NCBI GenBank assembly: GCA_022711355.1
Contig: JAKLFE010000010.1
Coordinates: 29,854 to 93,853, forward strand
Direction: 5' to 3'
From: Spirochaetota bacterium
GTDB taxonomy: Bacteria; Spirochaetota; Spirochaetia; Treponematales; Rectinemataceae
DNA: 64,000 bases
The notes beneath the pieces are model-generated. The model was not told the DNA's origin, searched no databases, and was given only the letters and a program-made list of their open reading frames with translations. Each line of letters opens with the position of its first letter. Position 1 is the first letter of the stretch. Of the stretch, positions 27,312 through 35,559 are shown piece by piece. A program made the translations under genes and the position numbers.

Positions 27312-27350
27312 ATTATGCACGCGATATCCCCCTTTGCGCAAGCGAAAGGG
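27312..27350. promoter_or_regulatory. Inverted repeat in divergent intergenic region (initiating transferase / GtrA-like)
   Basis: CCCTTT-G-CGC-AA-GCG-AAAGGG (27330-27350) is an almost perfect inverted repeat between the minus-strand start at 27300 and the plus-strand start at 27405. On the minus strand a -35-like TTGCGC (27336-27341) and a -10 CATAAT (27312-27317) are 18 bp apart, so a protein on the repeat would cover that -35. Regulator unknown. Confidence 0.4.
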
Positions 27351-27404
27351 AAGGAGCCTTGCGGTCCCGCTCCGCGATCGGTATCATCGGGCCCGGAGAG
27401 GCCG

Positions 27405-27830
27405 ATGAAGCTGAAGGAACTCGCCGAGCTCGCGTTCAAGCGCAAGACCCAGAAGCTGACGATCCAGGTGTTCCGCTACCTCATCGTCTCGGGGATCTCC
27501 CTCCTCGTCGACACGGGCGTCCTCGCGGCCCTCACCGAGCTCCTCGGCCTCCACTACCTCGTCTCGGCGGTCGCCGGCTACCTCACGGGCCTCGTCGTCA
27601 ACTACGCCCTGTCGCGCGCCTGGGTCTTCCACTCGAGCAAGCTCGAGAGCAAGACCGCCGAGTTCGCCATCTTCGTCGCCATAGGCCTCGTCGGCCTAGG
27701 CGTCAACGAGCTCATCCTCTGGGGCTGGGTGGGCCTCTTCGGCCTCCACTACGTCTACGGGCGGATGGTCTCCGCGGTGATCGGCTATACCTGGAAGTAC
27801 GTGGCCCGCAAATGGTTACTGTTTAGGTAG
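27405..27830 (+). CDS. GtrA-family membrane protein
   Basis: 141-aa protein with four hydrophobic helices, including FRYLIVSGISLLVDTGVLAA and YLTGLVVNYALSRAWVF, the hallmark of the GtrA/DPMS group proposed to flip polyprenyl-phosphate-linked sugars. The ATG at 27405 has GGAGAGG upstream. It lies on the plus strand between the initiating transferase and a dolichol-phosphate-mannose-synthase-like GT2 with which it overlaps tail to tail by 15 nt; the pair matches a GtrA/GtrB side-chain modification module. Confidence 0.88.
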   Translation: MKLKELAELAFKRKTQKLTIQVFRYLIVSGISLLVDTGVLAALTELLGLHYLVSAVAGYLTGLVVNYALSRAWVFHSSKLESKTAEFAIFVAIGLVGLGVNELILWGWVGLFGLHYVYGRMVSAVIGYTWKYVARKWLLFR

Positions 27831-28796
27831 GGCCCCATCCCGGGCGCGCCCGCCGCCTGACCCCTCCCGATCCTTCCAGGCCCGGTACTCGATGTCCTCG
27901 AGGAGGCTCCGGTTCGCCCCGAGGAGGTCGGCGACGAAGGCCGTCAGCATGGTCTGGAAGCCGATCCCCAGGAGGATCGAGGCGAGGATGAGGGATTGGA
28001 CGTGCCCCTCCCCGTCGCCGCCGAGGTAGAGGGCCAGAAAGCGCAGGCCCACGAGGAAGCCCAGGCCGAAGACGGCCGCGCCGATCCCCATGAAGAAGCG
28101 GAAGGGCCGGTAGACCGCGAAGATCCGCACCATGGTGAGGATCGACTTCTTGATGTAGCTCGGGATGCTCTTGACCAGGCGCGAGGGCCGGAGGTCCTCG
28201 TTCACGCCGACGGGAACGGAGAGCACGACCATGTTCTTCCGTCCCGCCTGGATGATGGTCTCGAGGGTGTAGGTATAGTCGTTGAACACGTGGAGGCGCA
28301 TGGCCGCGTCGCGGCTCACCGCGCGGAAGCCGCTCGGCGCGTCCTCGACGTCCGTGCCGCTCACCGCGCGCACCACCGAGCTCCCCAGCTTCTGCAGGGC
28401 CTTCTTGACGGGGGAGAAGTGGGCGATCGTGGCGATGGGCCTCGTCCCGATCACGATATCCGCCCGGCCGTCGAGGATAGGCGCCGTCAGGGCCGGTATG
28501 TCCGAGGCGCGGTACTGGTTGTCCGCGTCGGTATTCACGACGACGTCGGCCCCGAGCTCGACGCAGGCCCTGAGCCCCGCGACGTAGCCCCGCGCCAGGC
28601 CCTGGTTGCGCTTAAAGCTCACCACGTGGTCGACGCCGCAGCGCCGGGCCACCTCCACCGTGTCGTCGCGGCTCCCGTCGTTCACGATGAGCCACTCGAC
28701 CGTGTCGAAGCCCGGCACGGAGCGGGGCAGCTCGGCCAGGGCCACCGGGAGGGTCGCGGCCTCGTTGTAGCAGGGCATCTGGATCATCAGCTTCAT
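27816..28796 (-). CDS. GT2 polyprenyl-phosphate glycosyltransferase (GtrB/DPM1-like)
   Basis: Family-2 glycosyltransferase that would transfer a sugar to polyprenyl phosphate. The nucleotide-binding N-terminus is MIQMPCYNEAATLP, with VNDGSRDDT, NTDADNQY (DXD-like) and the DAPSGFRAVSRD segment typical of DPM1-like enzymes. Two hydrophobic C-terminal helices (about 230-290) anchor it in the membrane. The ATG at 28796 follows GAGGAG. It complements the adjacent GtrA-like protein and the GT39-like transferase upstream, forming a possible three-gene branch-sugar system. Confidence 0.87.
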   Translation of the reverse strand: MKLMIQMPCYNEAATLPVALAELPRSVPGFDTVEWLIVNDGSRDDTVEVARRCGVDHVVSFKRNQGLARGYVAGLRACVELGADVVVNTDADNQYRASDIPALTAPILDGRADIVIGTRPIATIAHFSPVKKALQKLGSSVVRAVSGTDVEDAPSGFRAVSRDAAMRLHVFNDYTYTLETIIQAGRKNMVVLSVPVGVNEDLRPSRLVKSIPSYIKKSILTMVRIFAVYRPFRFFMGIGAAVFGLGFLVGLRFLALYLGGDGEGHVQSLILASILLGIGFQTMLTAFVADLLGANRSLLEDIEYRAWKDREGSGGGRARDGALPKQ

Positions 28797-28812
28797 CTGC
28801 GGCTCCTCGTTC

Positions 28813-30324
28813 CTATTCGCGTTCGGGGAAGGACTCGGGCCCGAGCCCGGCGAGCCCCGCCGCGGGCAGGCGGCGGAGCCTGAAGGGCGAGCGCACCGCG
28901 GCGAGGACCTCGCCCGCGCCCGGCGCGCCGCCCAGGGCCCGCAGCGCGACGCCCCCCAGCTCAAGGTCCCTCGGCTCGGGCCGGCGCCCGCCGCTCAAGG
29001 AGCCCAGGGAGAGGTAGTAGCTCGAGCAGGTCGCGAGGGCGTTCGACCCGGCCTGGCCCGGGACGGCCACGATGGGCAGGCCCGAGGCGAGGGCGGCGTC
29101 GGCCTCGGCCCGGTAGCGCGCGTTGAGCGACAGCGGATGCTCGGCGGGCCGGAGGAAGGAGTGGGCGTACTCCCGAGCTCCCTCCGGCAGGAGGCCGGAG
29201 GAGAAGAGTGCGGCAGCGGCGAAGGCGGCCGAAGCCAGGAGGGCGCCGAAGGCCGCGGGACGGATGCCGTCCAGGCGCTTGCCCAGCCTCGGGGCGAGGC
29301 GCCAGGCCAGGTCCGCGGCGGCCGAGCCCAGGACGATGAAGACCGGCCCCAGGACCGCGCTGAAGTAGCGGTTGATGAAGGGCTCGGCCGGGACCACCGG
29401 ATCGAGGCCCGTCACCGCGAAGGTGATGCAGAGGAAGAAGCCGAAGGCCACGACGGCCAGGGCCTTCTGGGGGCCCTGCCCCCGGGCGCGTAGGCAATAG
29501 GCAGCGGCCGCCGCGAAGAGGAGGAAGGTCGCCTGCCAGTAGGCCTGGAGGTAGGGCGGAGCGTAGCGCTTGAACAGGTCGAGGAAGCCCATCTCCTTCA
29601 AGGCCTCGTTCCCCTCGAGGTGGTTGCGGGCGATCACCTGGAGCTGGCCGAAGCGGTAGTCCGTGAAGGCCGCGTAGAGCCCCGTCTCCGCGAGGAAGAG
29701 GGCGAGGAGGATCCCGCCGAAGAGGAGGAGATCGCGGAAGGGCTTGCGGCGGAGGAGCATGACGGCCGCCATGCCGGGGAGGAAGAAGAGGTTCGTGACC
29801 TTGGCCTCGTAGGCGGCGAAGAGGAGGAGGGCCGAGCCGGCGAGGGCGATCCTCGCGCGGCCGCCGCCCTCGAGGTACGCGAGGAAGCACCAGAGCGCCG
29901 CGAGGATGTAGGTCATCGAGAAGACCTCGGGCCTGACCTGGCTCGCCGAGCGGATCATGTAGGGGAAGAGGATCATGCCCAGGGAGGCGAGGATGCCCGC
30001 GAGCCTCCCGCGGACCTTCGTCCCCAGGGCGAAGGCCAAGGCCGCCTGGAGCAGGGAGTTGAGGACCGGCAGGACGTAGTAGACGTTCGGGCCCTCGCCC
30101 AGGGCGAGCTGGGCGGCGGCCACGGGGAGGATGACGGAGAAGCGGACCGTGCGGTGGGTAAGCTCGGGATAGGGCAGGCCGAAGGCGAGGGCCTTGGCCG
30201 AGAACCAGTAGTCCCGCTCGTCGACCCCCGTATGGATCATCATGAGGGTGGCGAGGCGGAAGAAGAGGGCGAAGAGGACCAGGGCGAGCGCGATCCGGGC
30301 GTCCGAGCGCGTCAGCTTCCTCAT
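28813..30324 (-). CDS. Polytopic glycosyltransferase (GT39/ArnT-like)
   Basis: 503 aa with about ten to twelve hydrophobic helices and a soluble C-terminal tail. An acidic pair in the first periplasmic loop (TGVDERDYWFSAKAL) matches the catalytic region of GT-C enzymes that use polyprenyl-phosphate sugars. It would take the sugar made by the GT2/GtrA pair and add it to the polymer in the periplasm. The start overlaps the epimerase stop by 4 nt. Acceptor unknown. Confidence 0.8.
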   Translation of the reverse strand: MRKLTRSDARIALALVLFALFFRLATLMMIHTGVDERDYWFSAKALAFGLPYPELTHRTVRFSVILPVAAAQLALGEGPNVYYVLPVLNSLLQAALAFALGTKVRGRLAGILASLGMILFPYMIRSASQVRPEVFSMTYILAALWCFLAYLEGGGRARIALAGSALLLFAAYEAKVTNLFFLPGMAAVMLLRRKPFRDLLLFGGILLALFLAETGLYAAFTDYRFGQLQVIARNHLEGNEALKEMGFLDLFKRYAPPYLQAYWQATFLLFAAAAAYCLRARGQGPQKALAVVAFGFFLCITFAVTGLDPVVPAEPFINRYFSAVLGPVFIVLGSAAADLAWRLAPRLGKRLDGIRPAAFGALLASAAFAAAALFSSGLLPEGAREYAHSFLRPAEHPLSLNARYRAEADAALASGLPIVAVPGQAGSNALATCSSYYLSLGSLSGGRRPEPRDLELGGVALRALGGAPGAGEVLAAVRSPFRLRRLPAAGLAGLGPESFPERE

Positions 30325-31388
30325 CTGCCGGCCTCCCGGCCGCCGCGGTAGGAGTCGAACCAGGCGGCGAAGCGCCCGAGCCCCTCGTCGACCGGGGTCG
30401 AGGGCCTCCAGCCGAAGTCGCGCTCGAGGCCCGAGACGTCGGCCTCGGTGGCGTAGAGGTCGCCGGGCTGCATGGGCAGGTAGTCCTTGGCCGCCTCGGC
30501 GCCGAGCTTGCGCTCGAGCGTCGCGATAAAGTCGCCTAACTTCACCGGATTGTTGTTGCCGATATTGTAGAGCCGGTACGGCGCGCTCGAGCTCGCGGGA
30601 TCGGCGGCCGAGGCGTCCCAGGCGGGATCCGCCCGGGGCGGCCGGTCGATCACGCGGACGAGTCCCTCGACGATGTCGTCGATATAGGTGAAGTCGCGGT
30701 ACATGTCGCCGCCGTTGTAGACCTCGATGCGCCGCCCCTCGCGGATGGCGCGGGCGAACTTGAAGTAGGCCATGTCGGGCCTTCCCCAGGGGCCGTAGAC
30801 CGTGAAGAAGCGCAGCCCCGTGGTCGGGAGCCCGTAGAGGTGGCTGTAGGTGTGGGCCATGAGCTCGTCGGCCCGCTTGGTGGCCGCGTAGAGGCTCGCC
30901 GGATGCGAGACCGCCGCGCGGGTGGTGAAGGGCCGGGCCTCCTCGATGCCGTAGACCGAGGAGCTCGAGGCGTAGGCGAGGTGGGGGGTCCGGGCCGCGC
31001 GGCAGCACTCGAGGACGTTCAGGAAGCCCACGACGTTGGACTCCACGTAGGCCCGGGGGTTCTCGAGGCTGTAGCGGACCCCCGCCTGGGCGGCGAGGCT
31101 GCAGACCCGGTCGAAGCCGCCCCTTTCGAAGAGCGACTCCAGGGCGCCGCGGTCCTCGAGCTTGCAGCGGAGGAAGCGGAAGGCGGGGTAGGCGGAGCTC
31201 CGCGCCTCGACGCCCCAAGCCTCGGCCTCGCGCCCGATCCCCAGCTCGGCCAGGCGGGCGAGCTTGAGGGCGGGGTCGTAGTAGTCGTTGACGGAGTCGA
31301 TGCCGACCACCTCGTCCCCCCGCTCGAGGAGGCGCTTGGCCAGGTGGAAGCCGATGAAGCCGGCGGCCCCGGTGACGAGATGCCTCAT
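30321..31388 (-). CDS. NAD-dependent epimerase, UDP-glucuronate 4-epimerase-like
   Basis: Extended SDR enzyme, 355 aa, probably converting UDP-glucuronate to UDP-galacturonate. Signs: TGAAGFIGFHLAKRL, the GIDSVNDYYDPALKLARL segment characteristic of the CapI/LspL group, YASSSSVYG, and YAATKRADEL with the catalytic Tyr-Lys. UDP-glucuronate would come from ugd at 57255-58586. It is coupled by 4-nt overlaps to both neighbours. Confidence 0.87.
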   Translation of the reverse strand: MRHLVTGAAGFIGFHLAKRLLERGDEVVGIDSVNDYYDPALKLARLAELGIGREAEAWGVEARSSAYPAFRFLRCKLEDRGALESLFERGGFDRVCSLAAQAGVRYSLENPRAYVESNVVGFLNVLECCRAARTPHLAYASSSSVYGIEEARPFTTRAAVSHPASLYAATKRADELMAHTYSHLYGLPTTGLRFFTVYGPWGRPDMAYFKFARAIREGRRIEVYNGGDMYRDFTYIDDIVEGLVRVIDRPPRADPAWDASAADPASSSAPYRLYNIGNNNPVKLGDFIATLERKLGAEAAKDYLPMQPGDLYATEADVSGLERDFGWRPSTPVDEGLGRFAAWFDSYRGGREAGR

Positions 31389-32533
31389 GTCCTCTCCCTC
31401 GATAGTTCCGTTGTATACAGCCCTTTTAAGGCGGCCACCACCCGAGCCTCGTCGAACTCGAGCCTCGCGCGCTCGAGGGCGCGGGCGGAGAAGCGCTCGT
31501 AGAGCGCGGGATCGTCCATGAGCCGCGCTATGCGCTCGGCCATGGCCCGCGCGTCGCCGACCGGCACGAGGAAGCCGTCCTCCCCCTCGGCCACCGTCTC
31601 CTCCGTGCCGGTTACCCCGGTCGCCACGCAGGGCAGGCCGCGGAGCATGGCCTCCATGAGGGCCCGGGGCTTGCCCTCGGCGAAGGAGGAGAGGACGGCA
31701 ACGTGGGAGCCGTCCAGGAGGGCGGGAAGCCCGCTTCGGGGCAGGATGCCCGCGAAGGCCACGGCCTCGCCGAGCCTCATCCGCCGCGCCTCATCGGGAA
31801 TTCCGGGATCGCCTAGCTCGCCGACGCAGGTCAGGCGAACCTGCGGCTTCCCGAGCTCCTCGCGGAGGATCCGTACGGCCTCGAGGAGCATGCGGTGGTT
31901 CTTCTTCGGCTCGACCCGCGCGACGCAGATCAGCCGGAATTCCGCCCCGGATCCCGGGTGGCGGCGCGCCTCGGCGGCGGGGGGGAACTCGGCGAGGTCG
32001 ACCCCGTTGCCGATGTCGACCAGCCTCGCCCGGCGGCCCATGCCCAGGCTCCGCGCCTCTTCGAGCTCGGCGCGGTTCTGGAAGAGGATGAGGTCGGTGA
32101 AGCGGGCGAGGAAGACCTCGGCTGCCCGGAAGGCGCGGCGCTTGAAGCCTGAGAAGGCGTTGAAGTAGAAGGAGTGGACCTGGTAGACGACGATGATCTT
32201 CTTAGCGCGGAGCGCGTTCCGCGCGGCGCAGGCGAGGCGGGCCACCACGCCCGCCATCGAGGTGTGGGCGTGGACGATGTCCGGCTCGTACTCGCGCAGG
32301 ATCCGCGTGAAGGCGGCGATCTCGCGGGCCAGGGAGAGGGGGCTCATGCCCCGGTCCATGGCCAGGGGGAAGAAGCGGATACCGGCCGCAGCGAAGGCCG
32401 GCGCGAAGTGCTCGTCGGCGGGGCAGGCCAGGGCGTTCTCGAATTCGGGGTCGGCGTCGATGTCGCGCACCCGCCTGAAAAGGAGGCGGCTCGCGCCCTG
32501 GGGCGTCGTGATGAGGTCGAGGACGCGGATCAT
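31385..32533 (-). CDS. GT4 family glycosyltransferase
   Basis: Cytoplasmic GT-B glycosyltransferase, 382 aa. N-terminal VLDLITTPQGASRLL, the acceptor-side DIVHAHTSMAGVVARL, donor-site CVARVEPKKNHRMLLEA and EX7E region SSFAEGKPRALMEAMLRG are typical of GT4. The ATG at 32533 overlaps the upstream CDP-alcohol transferase stop by 4 nt. It probably adds one residue of the repeat unit; linkage and sugar cannot be read from sequence. Confidence 0.88.
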   Translation of the reverse strand: MIRVLDLITTPQGASRLLFRRVRDIDADPEFENALACPADEHFAPAFAAAGIRFFPLAMDRGMSPLSLAREIAAFTRILREYEPDIVHAHTSMAGVVARLACAARNALRAKKIIVVYQVHSFYFNAFSGFKRRAFRAAEVFLARFTDLILFQNRAELEEARSLGMGRRARLVDIGNGVDLAEFPPAAEARRHPGSGAEFRLICVARVEPKKNHRMLLEAVRILREELGKPQVRLTCVGELGDPGIPDEARRMRLGEAVAFAGILPRSGLPALLDGSHVAVLSSFAEGKPRALMEAMLRGLPCVATGVTGTEETVAEGEDGFLVPVGDARAMAERIARLMDDPALYERFSARALERARLEFDEARVVAALKGLYTTELSRERT

Positions 32534-33267
32534 CTCGCAGCCCTGGCTTCCGCTTCGGCCCGCCCGAGGAGCTTGACCGTGACGACGAGGGCCCCGCCGC
32601 AGTAGACGACGGCGTAGGCGAGGACGATGATTGCAAGTGCGCCTAACGCATATCCCAAAGCCAGGGCCGGCACGAGGAGGCCCGTGATGCCGATGGTCTC
32701 GGACAGGCCCTTCTCGGCCCCCAGCGAGGCGGACTCGGGCCGCACGCGGCGGTAGCCGCTGTAGGCCAGGCGCATGAAGAGGTTGCCCGAGGCGGCCAGG
32801 CCCCCGACGAGGCCCCAGCTCCCCGGCCAGGGCAGGGCCAGGCCCCCCGCGAGGGGGAGGAGGCCGGGGCTCTGCAGCTCGGCGCAGGCGCCCGCGCCGA
32901 GCAGGGCCGCGGCGTAGGCGACGTAGCCGCAGACCGCGTCGACCCACTCGCCCCAGATCGAGCCCGCCTTGACGGTGCGCGCGATGTTCCCGTCGGCGCA
33001 GTCGAGGACGCCGAAGGCGAAGAGGAGGGCGAGCCCGGCCCAGGCCGCCCCGGGCGAGCCGAGGGCGAGGAGGGCGCCGCCGGCGAGGCTGCACAGGGCC
33101 CCCAGGTAGCTCACCTGGTTCGCCCCCATGCCCAGCCGCATGCACAGCCAGGCGGCCGGCATGGACAGCGGCCGCAGCACGAAGCGCGTCCAGGGGCCGT
33201 CGGCCCGCCGCTTCTCGGGGCTCAGGGAGGCCCTGACCTCGGCGTAACTGTATCGCCTAACGCTCAT
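32530..33267 (-). CDS. CDP-alcohol phosphatidyltransferase family, fourth Asp missing
   Basis: Membrane enzyme of the CDP-alcohol phosphotransferase family, 245 aa with six or so helices. The signature is DxxDGxxAR (DCADGNIAR) followed after eight residues by GxxxD (GEWVD), but the position of the fourth aspartate, the usual catalytic base, holds glycine (DAVCG). The codon is unambiguous in the DNA. It may be inactive, use another base, or have changed chemistry. Its place among glycosyltransferases hints at polymer or lipid-carrier phospho-modification. The ATG has AAGGGGAAGAG upstream. Confidence 0.82.
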   Translation of the reverse strand: MSVRRYSYAEVRASLSPEKRRADGPWTRFVLRPLSMPAAWLCMRLGMGANQVSYLGALCSLAGGALLALGSPGAAWAGLALLFAFGVLDCADGNIARTVKAGSIWGEWVDAVCGYVAYAAALLGAGACAELQSPGLLPLAGGLALPWPGSWGLVGGLAASGNLFMRLAYSGYRRVRPESASLGAEKGLSETIGITGLLVPALALGYALGALAIIVLAYAVVYCGGALVVTVKLLGRAEAEARAAR

Positions 33268-33277
33268 CTCTTCCCCT

Positions 33278-34345
33278 TCATCCGGCTATCTCGGCCATCG
33301 CCGTCTCGAAGCGCGCGCCGAGGCCCGCGAGCTGGTCGCGGTAGCGCTCGTAGGCCCGCCGCGCGACGCGCTCGCGGGCCGCGTCCTCCGCGAGCCAGTA
33401 CTCCGCCTTCTCGACCAGGTCCTCGGCGTCCCAGGAGAAGGGCGCGTAGGTCTCGCCCGGGACGAAGACGTCGGGCCAGGTCTCGAGGTGGGACATGTCG
33501 GGCTTCATGAGGAGGGCTCCCGCGAGCACCGCCTCGAAGTCCCGGAGGCAGAGCTCGCCCCAGCCGAAGGGCGAGAGGACGATCTTGGAGGAGGCGATCT
33601 CGCGGTTGTAGGCCCGCTGCGAGGTCTCCCCCGTGAGGAAGGCGGGATGGGAGCCGATGCGTTCGAGGATGAGCTTGCGCTGGTAGGCGATGGAGGGCCG
33701 GCCCGCGAGGAGGATGCGCGCGTGCACCCCGATCCTGCCCGGGTTGGCCGAAACCGGGTCGCGCGGCTTAGGCCCGCGGCCGTAGAAGAGGCGCGCGGCC
33801 TTGAAGCCCAAGGCCATCGAGGCCGCGACGCCGGCTCGCTGGCGGAGCTTGCCCCGGGGATAGTCGCCGACGCCGATGTTCCAGGAGAGGCGGAGCTTGG
33901 AGAGCTCGGCGAGGTCCCGGGCGGGCGGCCGGTCGCGGTGGTCGGGATCGACGACCCCGTACTTGCCGTGGTAGTAGTCCGAGTAGAGCTCCTTGCCGTA
34001 GAGGGGCCGGAGGTAGAGCGAGCGGTCCCTGAGGAGGGCCTTCGAGAAGAAGAGATCCACGTAGGGCAGGATCTCGAGCCGGGGGATGCCCCCGCCCGCG
34101 TCGTCGTGGAAGAAGGCGACGCGCTCGTACTTCGCGCGCAGCCTCTTCATGAGATCGAGGTCGACGAGGTCGGGCTTGATGAAGCGCCTGACCATGACGA
34201 GGACCCGGTTGCGGTCCCGCTCGAGGCACCACTCGGGGGAGTCGGTGTAGGTGAACCTCCCCTGATCGGGCGCCCGGAGGAAGGCCGCGAGGGAGTAGAA
34301 GCAGGCGATCCGGTCATGGATCGCCAGGACGGTGACGCCGCTCAT
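33278..34345 (-). CDS. Putative glycosyltransferase (CgeB-like C-terminal half)
   Basis: 355-aa soluble protein. The C-terminal half has the layout of CgeB/GT1-like transferases: IVLSPFGWGELCLRDFEAVL, GALLMKPDMSHLETWPDVF, then a helical tail (AEYWLAEDAARERVARRAYE). The N-terminal half (FFHDDAGGGIPRLEILPYVD) is less familiar. It overlaps the upstream GT4 stop-start by 4 nt and is followed by the CDP-alcohol transferase after 10 nt. Likely another repeat-unit transferase; specificity unknown. Confidence 0.7.
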   Translation of the reverse strand: MSGVTVLAIHDRIACFYSLAAFLRAPDQGRFTYTDSPEWCLERDRNRVLVMVRRFIKPDLVDLDLMKRLRAKYERVAFFHDDAGGGIPRLEILPYVDLFFSKALLRDRSLYLRPLYGKELYSDYYHGKYGVVDPDHRDRPPARDLAELSKLRLSWNIGVGDYPRGKLRQRAGVAASMALGFKAARLFYGRGPKPRDPVSANPGRIGVHARILLAGRPSIAYQRKLILERIGSHPAFLTGETSQRAYNREIASSKIVLSPFGWGELCLRDFEAVLAGALLMKPDMSHLETWPDVFVPGETYAPFSWDAEDLVEKAEYWLAEDAARERVARRAYERYRDQLAGLGARFETAMAEIAG

Positions 34346-35559
34346 AGGATCTCCCCGTAGAGCCCGACGAGCGCGCCCGAGAGCTTGGCCACGTCGTAGC
34401 GCTCGGCGACGAAGGCCCTGCCCGCCCGGCCCATGCGCTCGCGGAGCGAGGCGTCGCCCAGGAGCTCGGCTATCCTGCCGGCGAGGGCGGCCCCGTCGCG
34501 CTCCGGCGCGAGCAGGCCCGTCTCGCCCTCGACCAGGCCCTCGGGGATGCCTCCGATCCTCGTCGAGACGACGGGAAGGCCCGAGGCCTGGGCCTCCTGG
34601 AGCACGAGGCCCTGGCCCTCCTCGGCCCCGTTCGAGCCGCGCACGCTCGGGAGGACGAAGACCGAGGCGCGGCGGTACAGGGCCGCCACCTCGAGGTCGC
34701 TCTGGTCGCCCAGGAAGCTCACCGAATCGGCGACCCCGAGCCGGCGCGCGAGCTCCTCGAGCTCGGCCCGGCCGCTCCCGCCGCCCGCTATCGCATAACG
34801 CGCCTTCGGAAAGCGGGGCTTCAGGGCCGCGAGGGCCTCGATCGCGTAGCGGAAGCCCTTGGCCTCGGCGAGCCTGCCCACCGAGAGGACGAGGCCCTCC
34901 TCGCGGGGCTCGGAGGGCTCGGGATACTCGTCCAGGCGCACGCCGACGGGGATCACGCGGATCTTCCCGGGGGGGCAGCCGTTGGCGACGAGCCGGTCGC
35001 GGATGAAGCGGGAGCCGCAGGTGACGGCGTCGGCCCGGTCGTAGAGGACGCGGTAGACGCCCTCCCCGTGGCGGCGGGGATAGCCGTTGATGTCCGAGCC
35101 GTGGAAGGTGACGACCAGGCGCCGGGCCAGGCCGCAGTCCTTCAGGAAGGCGCCGACGAGGCCGCTCGGCCCGAAGTGGCAGTGGAGGATGTCGTAGCGC
35201 CGGCCCGCGAAGGCCTCGAGGAAATAGAGCGTCTTCAGGTTCTTGGCCGCGGTCGCGTAGTCGGAGATCCGGAGGGCGCGGAGGGCGGAGGCGGGATCCC
35301 GGGCCAGGCAGGAGGCGAGGAGGCCGGGGGCCTCGAGGAGGCGGCGCCCGGCCGAGCGCGGCAGGTCGGCATAAGTCGCCCGGGCGGCGAGGCCGTAGCG
35401 CCCGGCGAGCTCGTGGCCCTTCGCGCCCGGCCCGCCGGGGGCCCGCATGGCCGCGAAGACCTCGGGCGCGATGCCCCGGTCGATGAGGCCGCAGAGCTGG
35501 TTCAGGATGAACTTCTCCGAGAGCTCGGGGAAGGAGCCGACGAGGACCGCGAGGCGCAT
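34342..35559 (-). CDS. GT4 family glycosyltransferase
   Basis: 405-aa GT-B enzyme. Motifs: AVLVGSFPELSEKFILNQL (common in colanic-acid WcaL-type GT4), DILHCHFGPSGLVGAFL, VVTFHGSDINGYP, LSVGRLAEAKGFRYAIEAL, and GAEEGQGLVLQEAQASGLP for the EX7E donor motif. The start is directly adjacent to the preceding stop (TAGATG). It adds a sugar to the growing lipid-linked oligosaccharide; donor not predictable. Confidence 0.9.
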   Translation of the reverse strand: MRLAVLVGSFPELSEKFILNQLCGLIDRGIAPEVFAAMRAPGGPGAKGHELAGRYGLAARATYADLPRSAGRRLLEAPGLLASCLARDPASALRALRISDYATAAKNLKTLYFLEAFAGRRYDILHCHFGPSGLVGAFLKDCGLARRLVVTFHGSDINGYPRRHGEGVYRVLYDRADAVTCGSRFIRDRLVANGCPPGKIRVIPVGVRLDEYPEPSEPREEGLVLSVGRLAEAKGFRYAIEALAALKPRFPKARYAIAGGGSGRAELEELARRLGVADSVSFLGDQSDLEVAALYRRASVFVLPSVRGSNGAEEGQGLVLQEAQASGLPVVSTRIGGIPEGLVEGETGLLAPERDGAALAGRIAELLGDASLRERMGRAGRAFVAERYDVAKLSGALVGLYGEIL

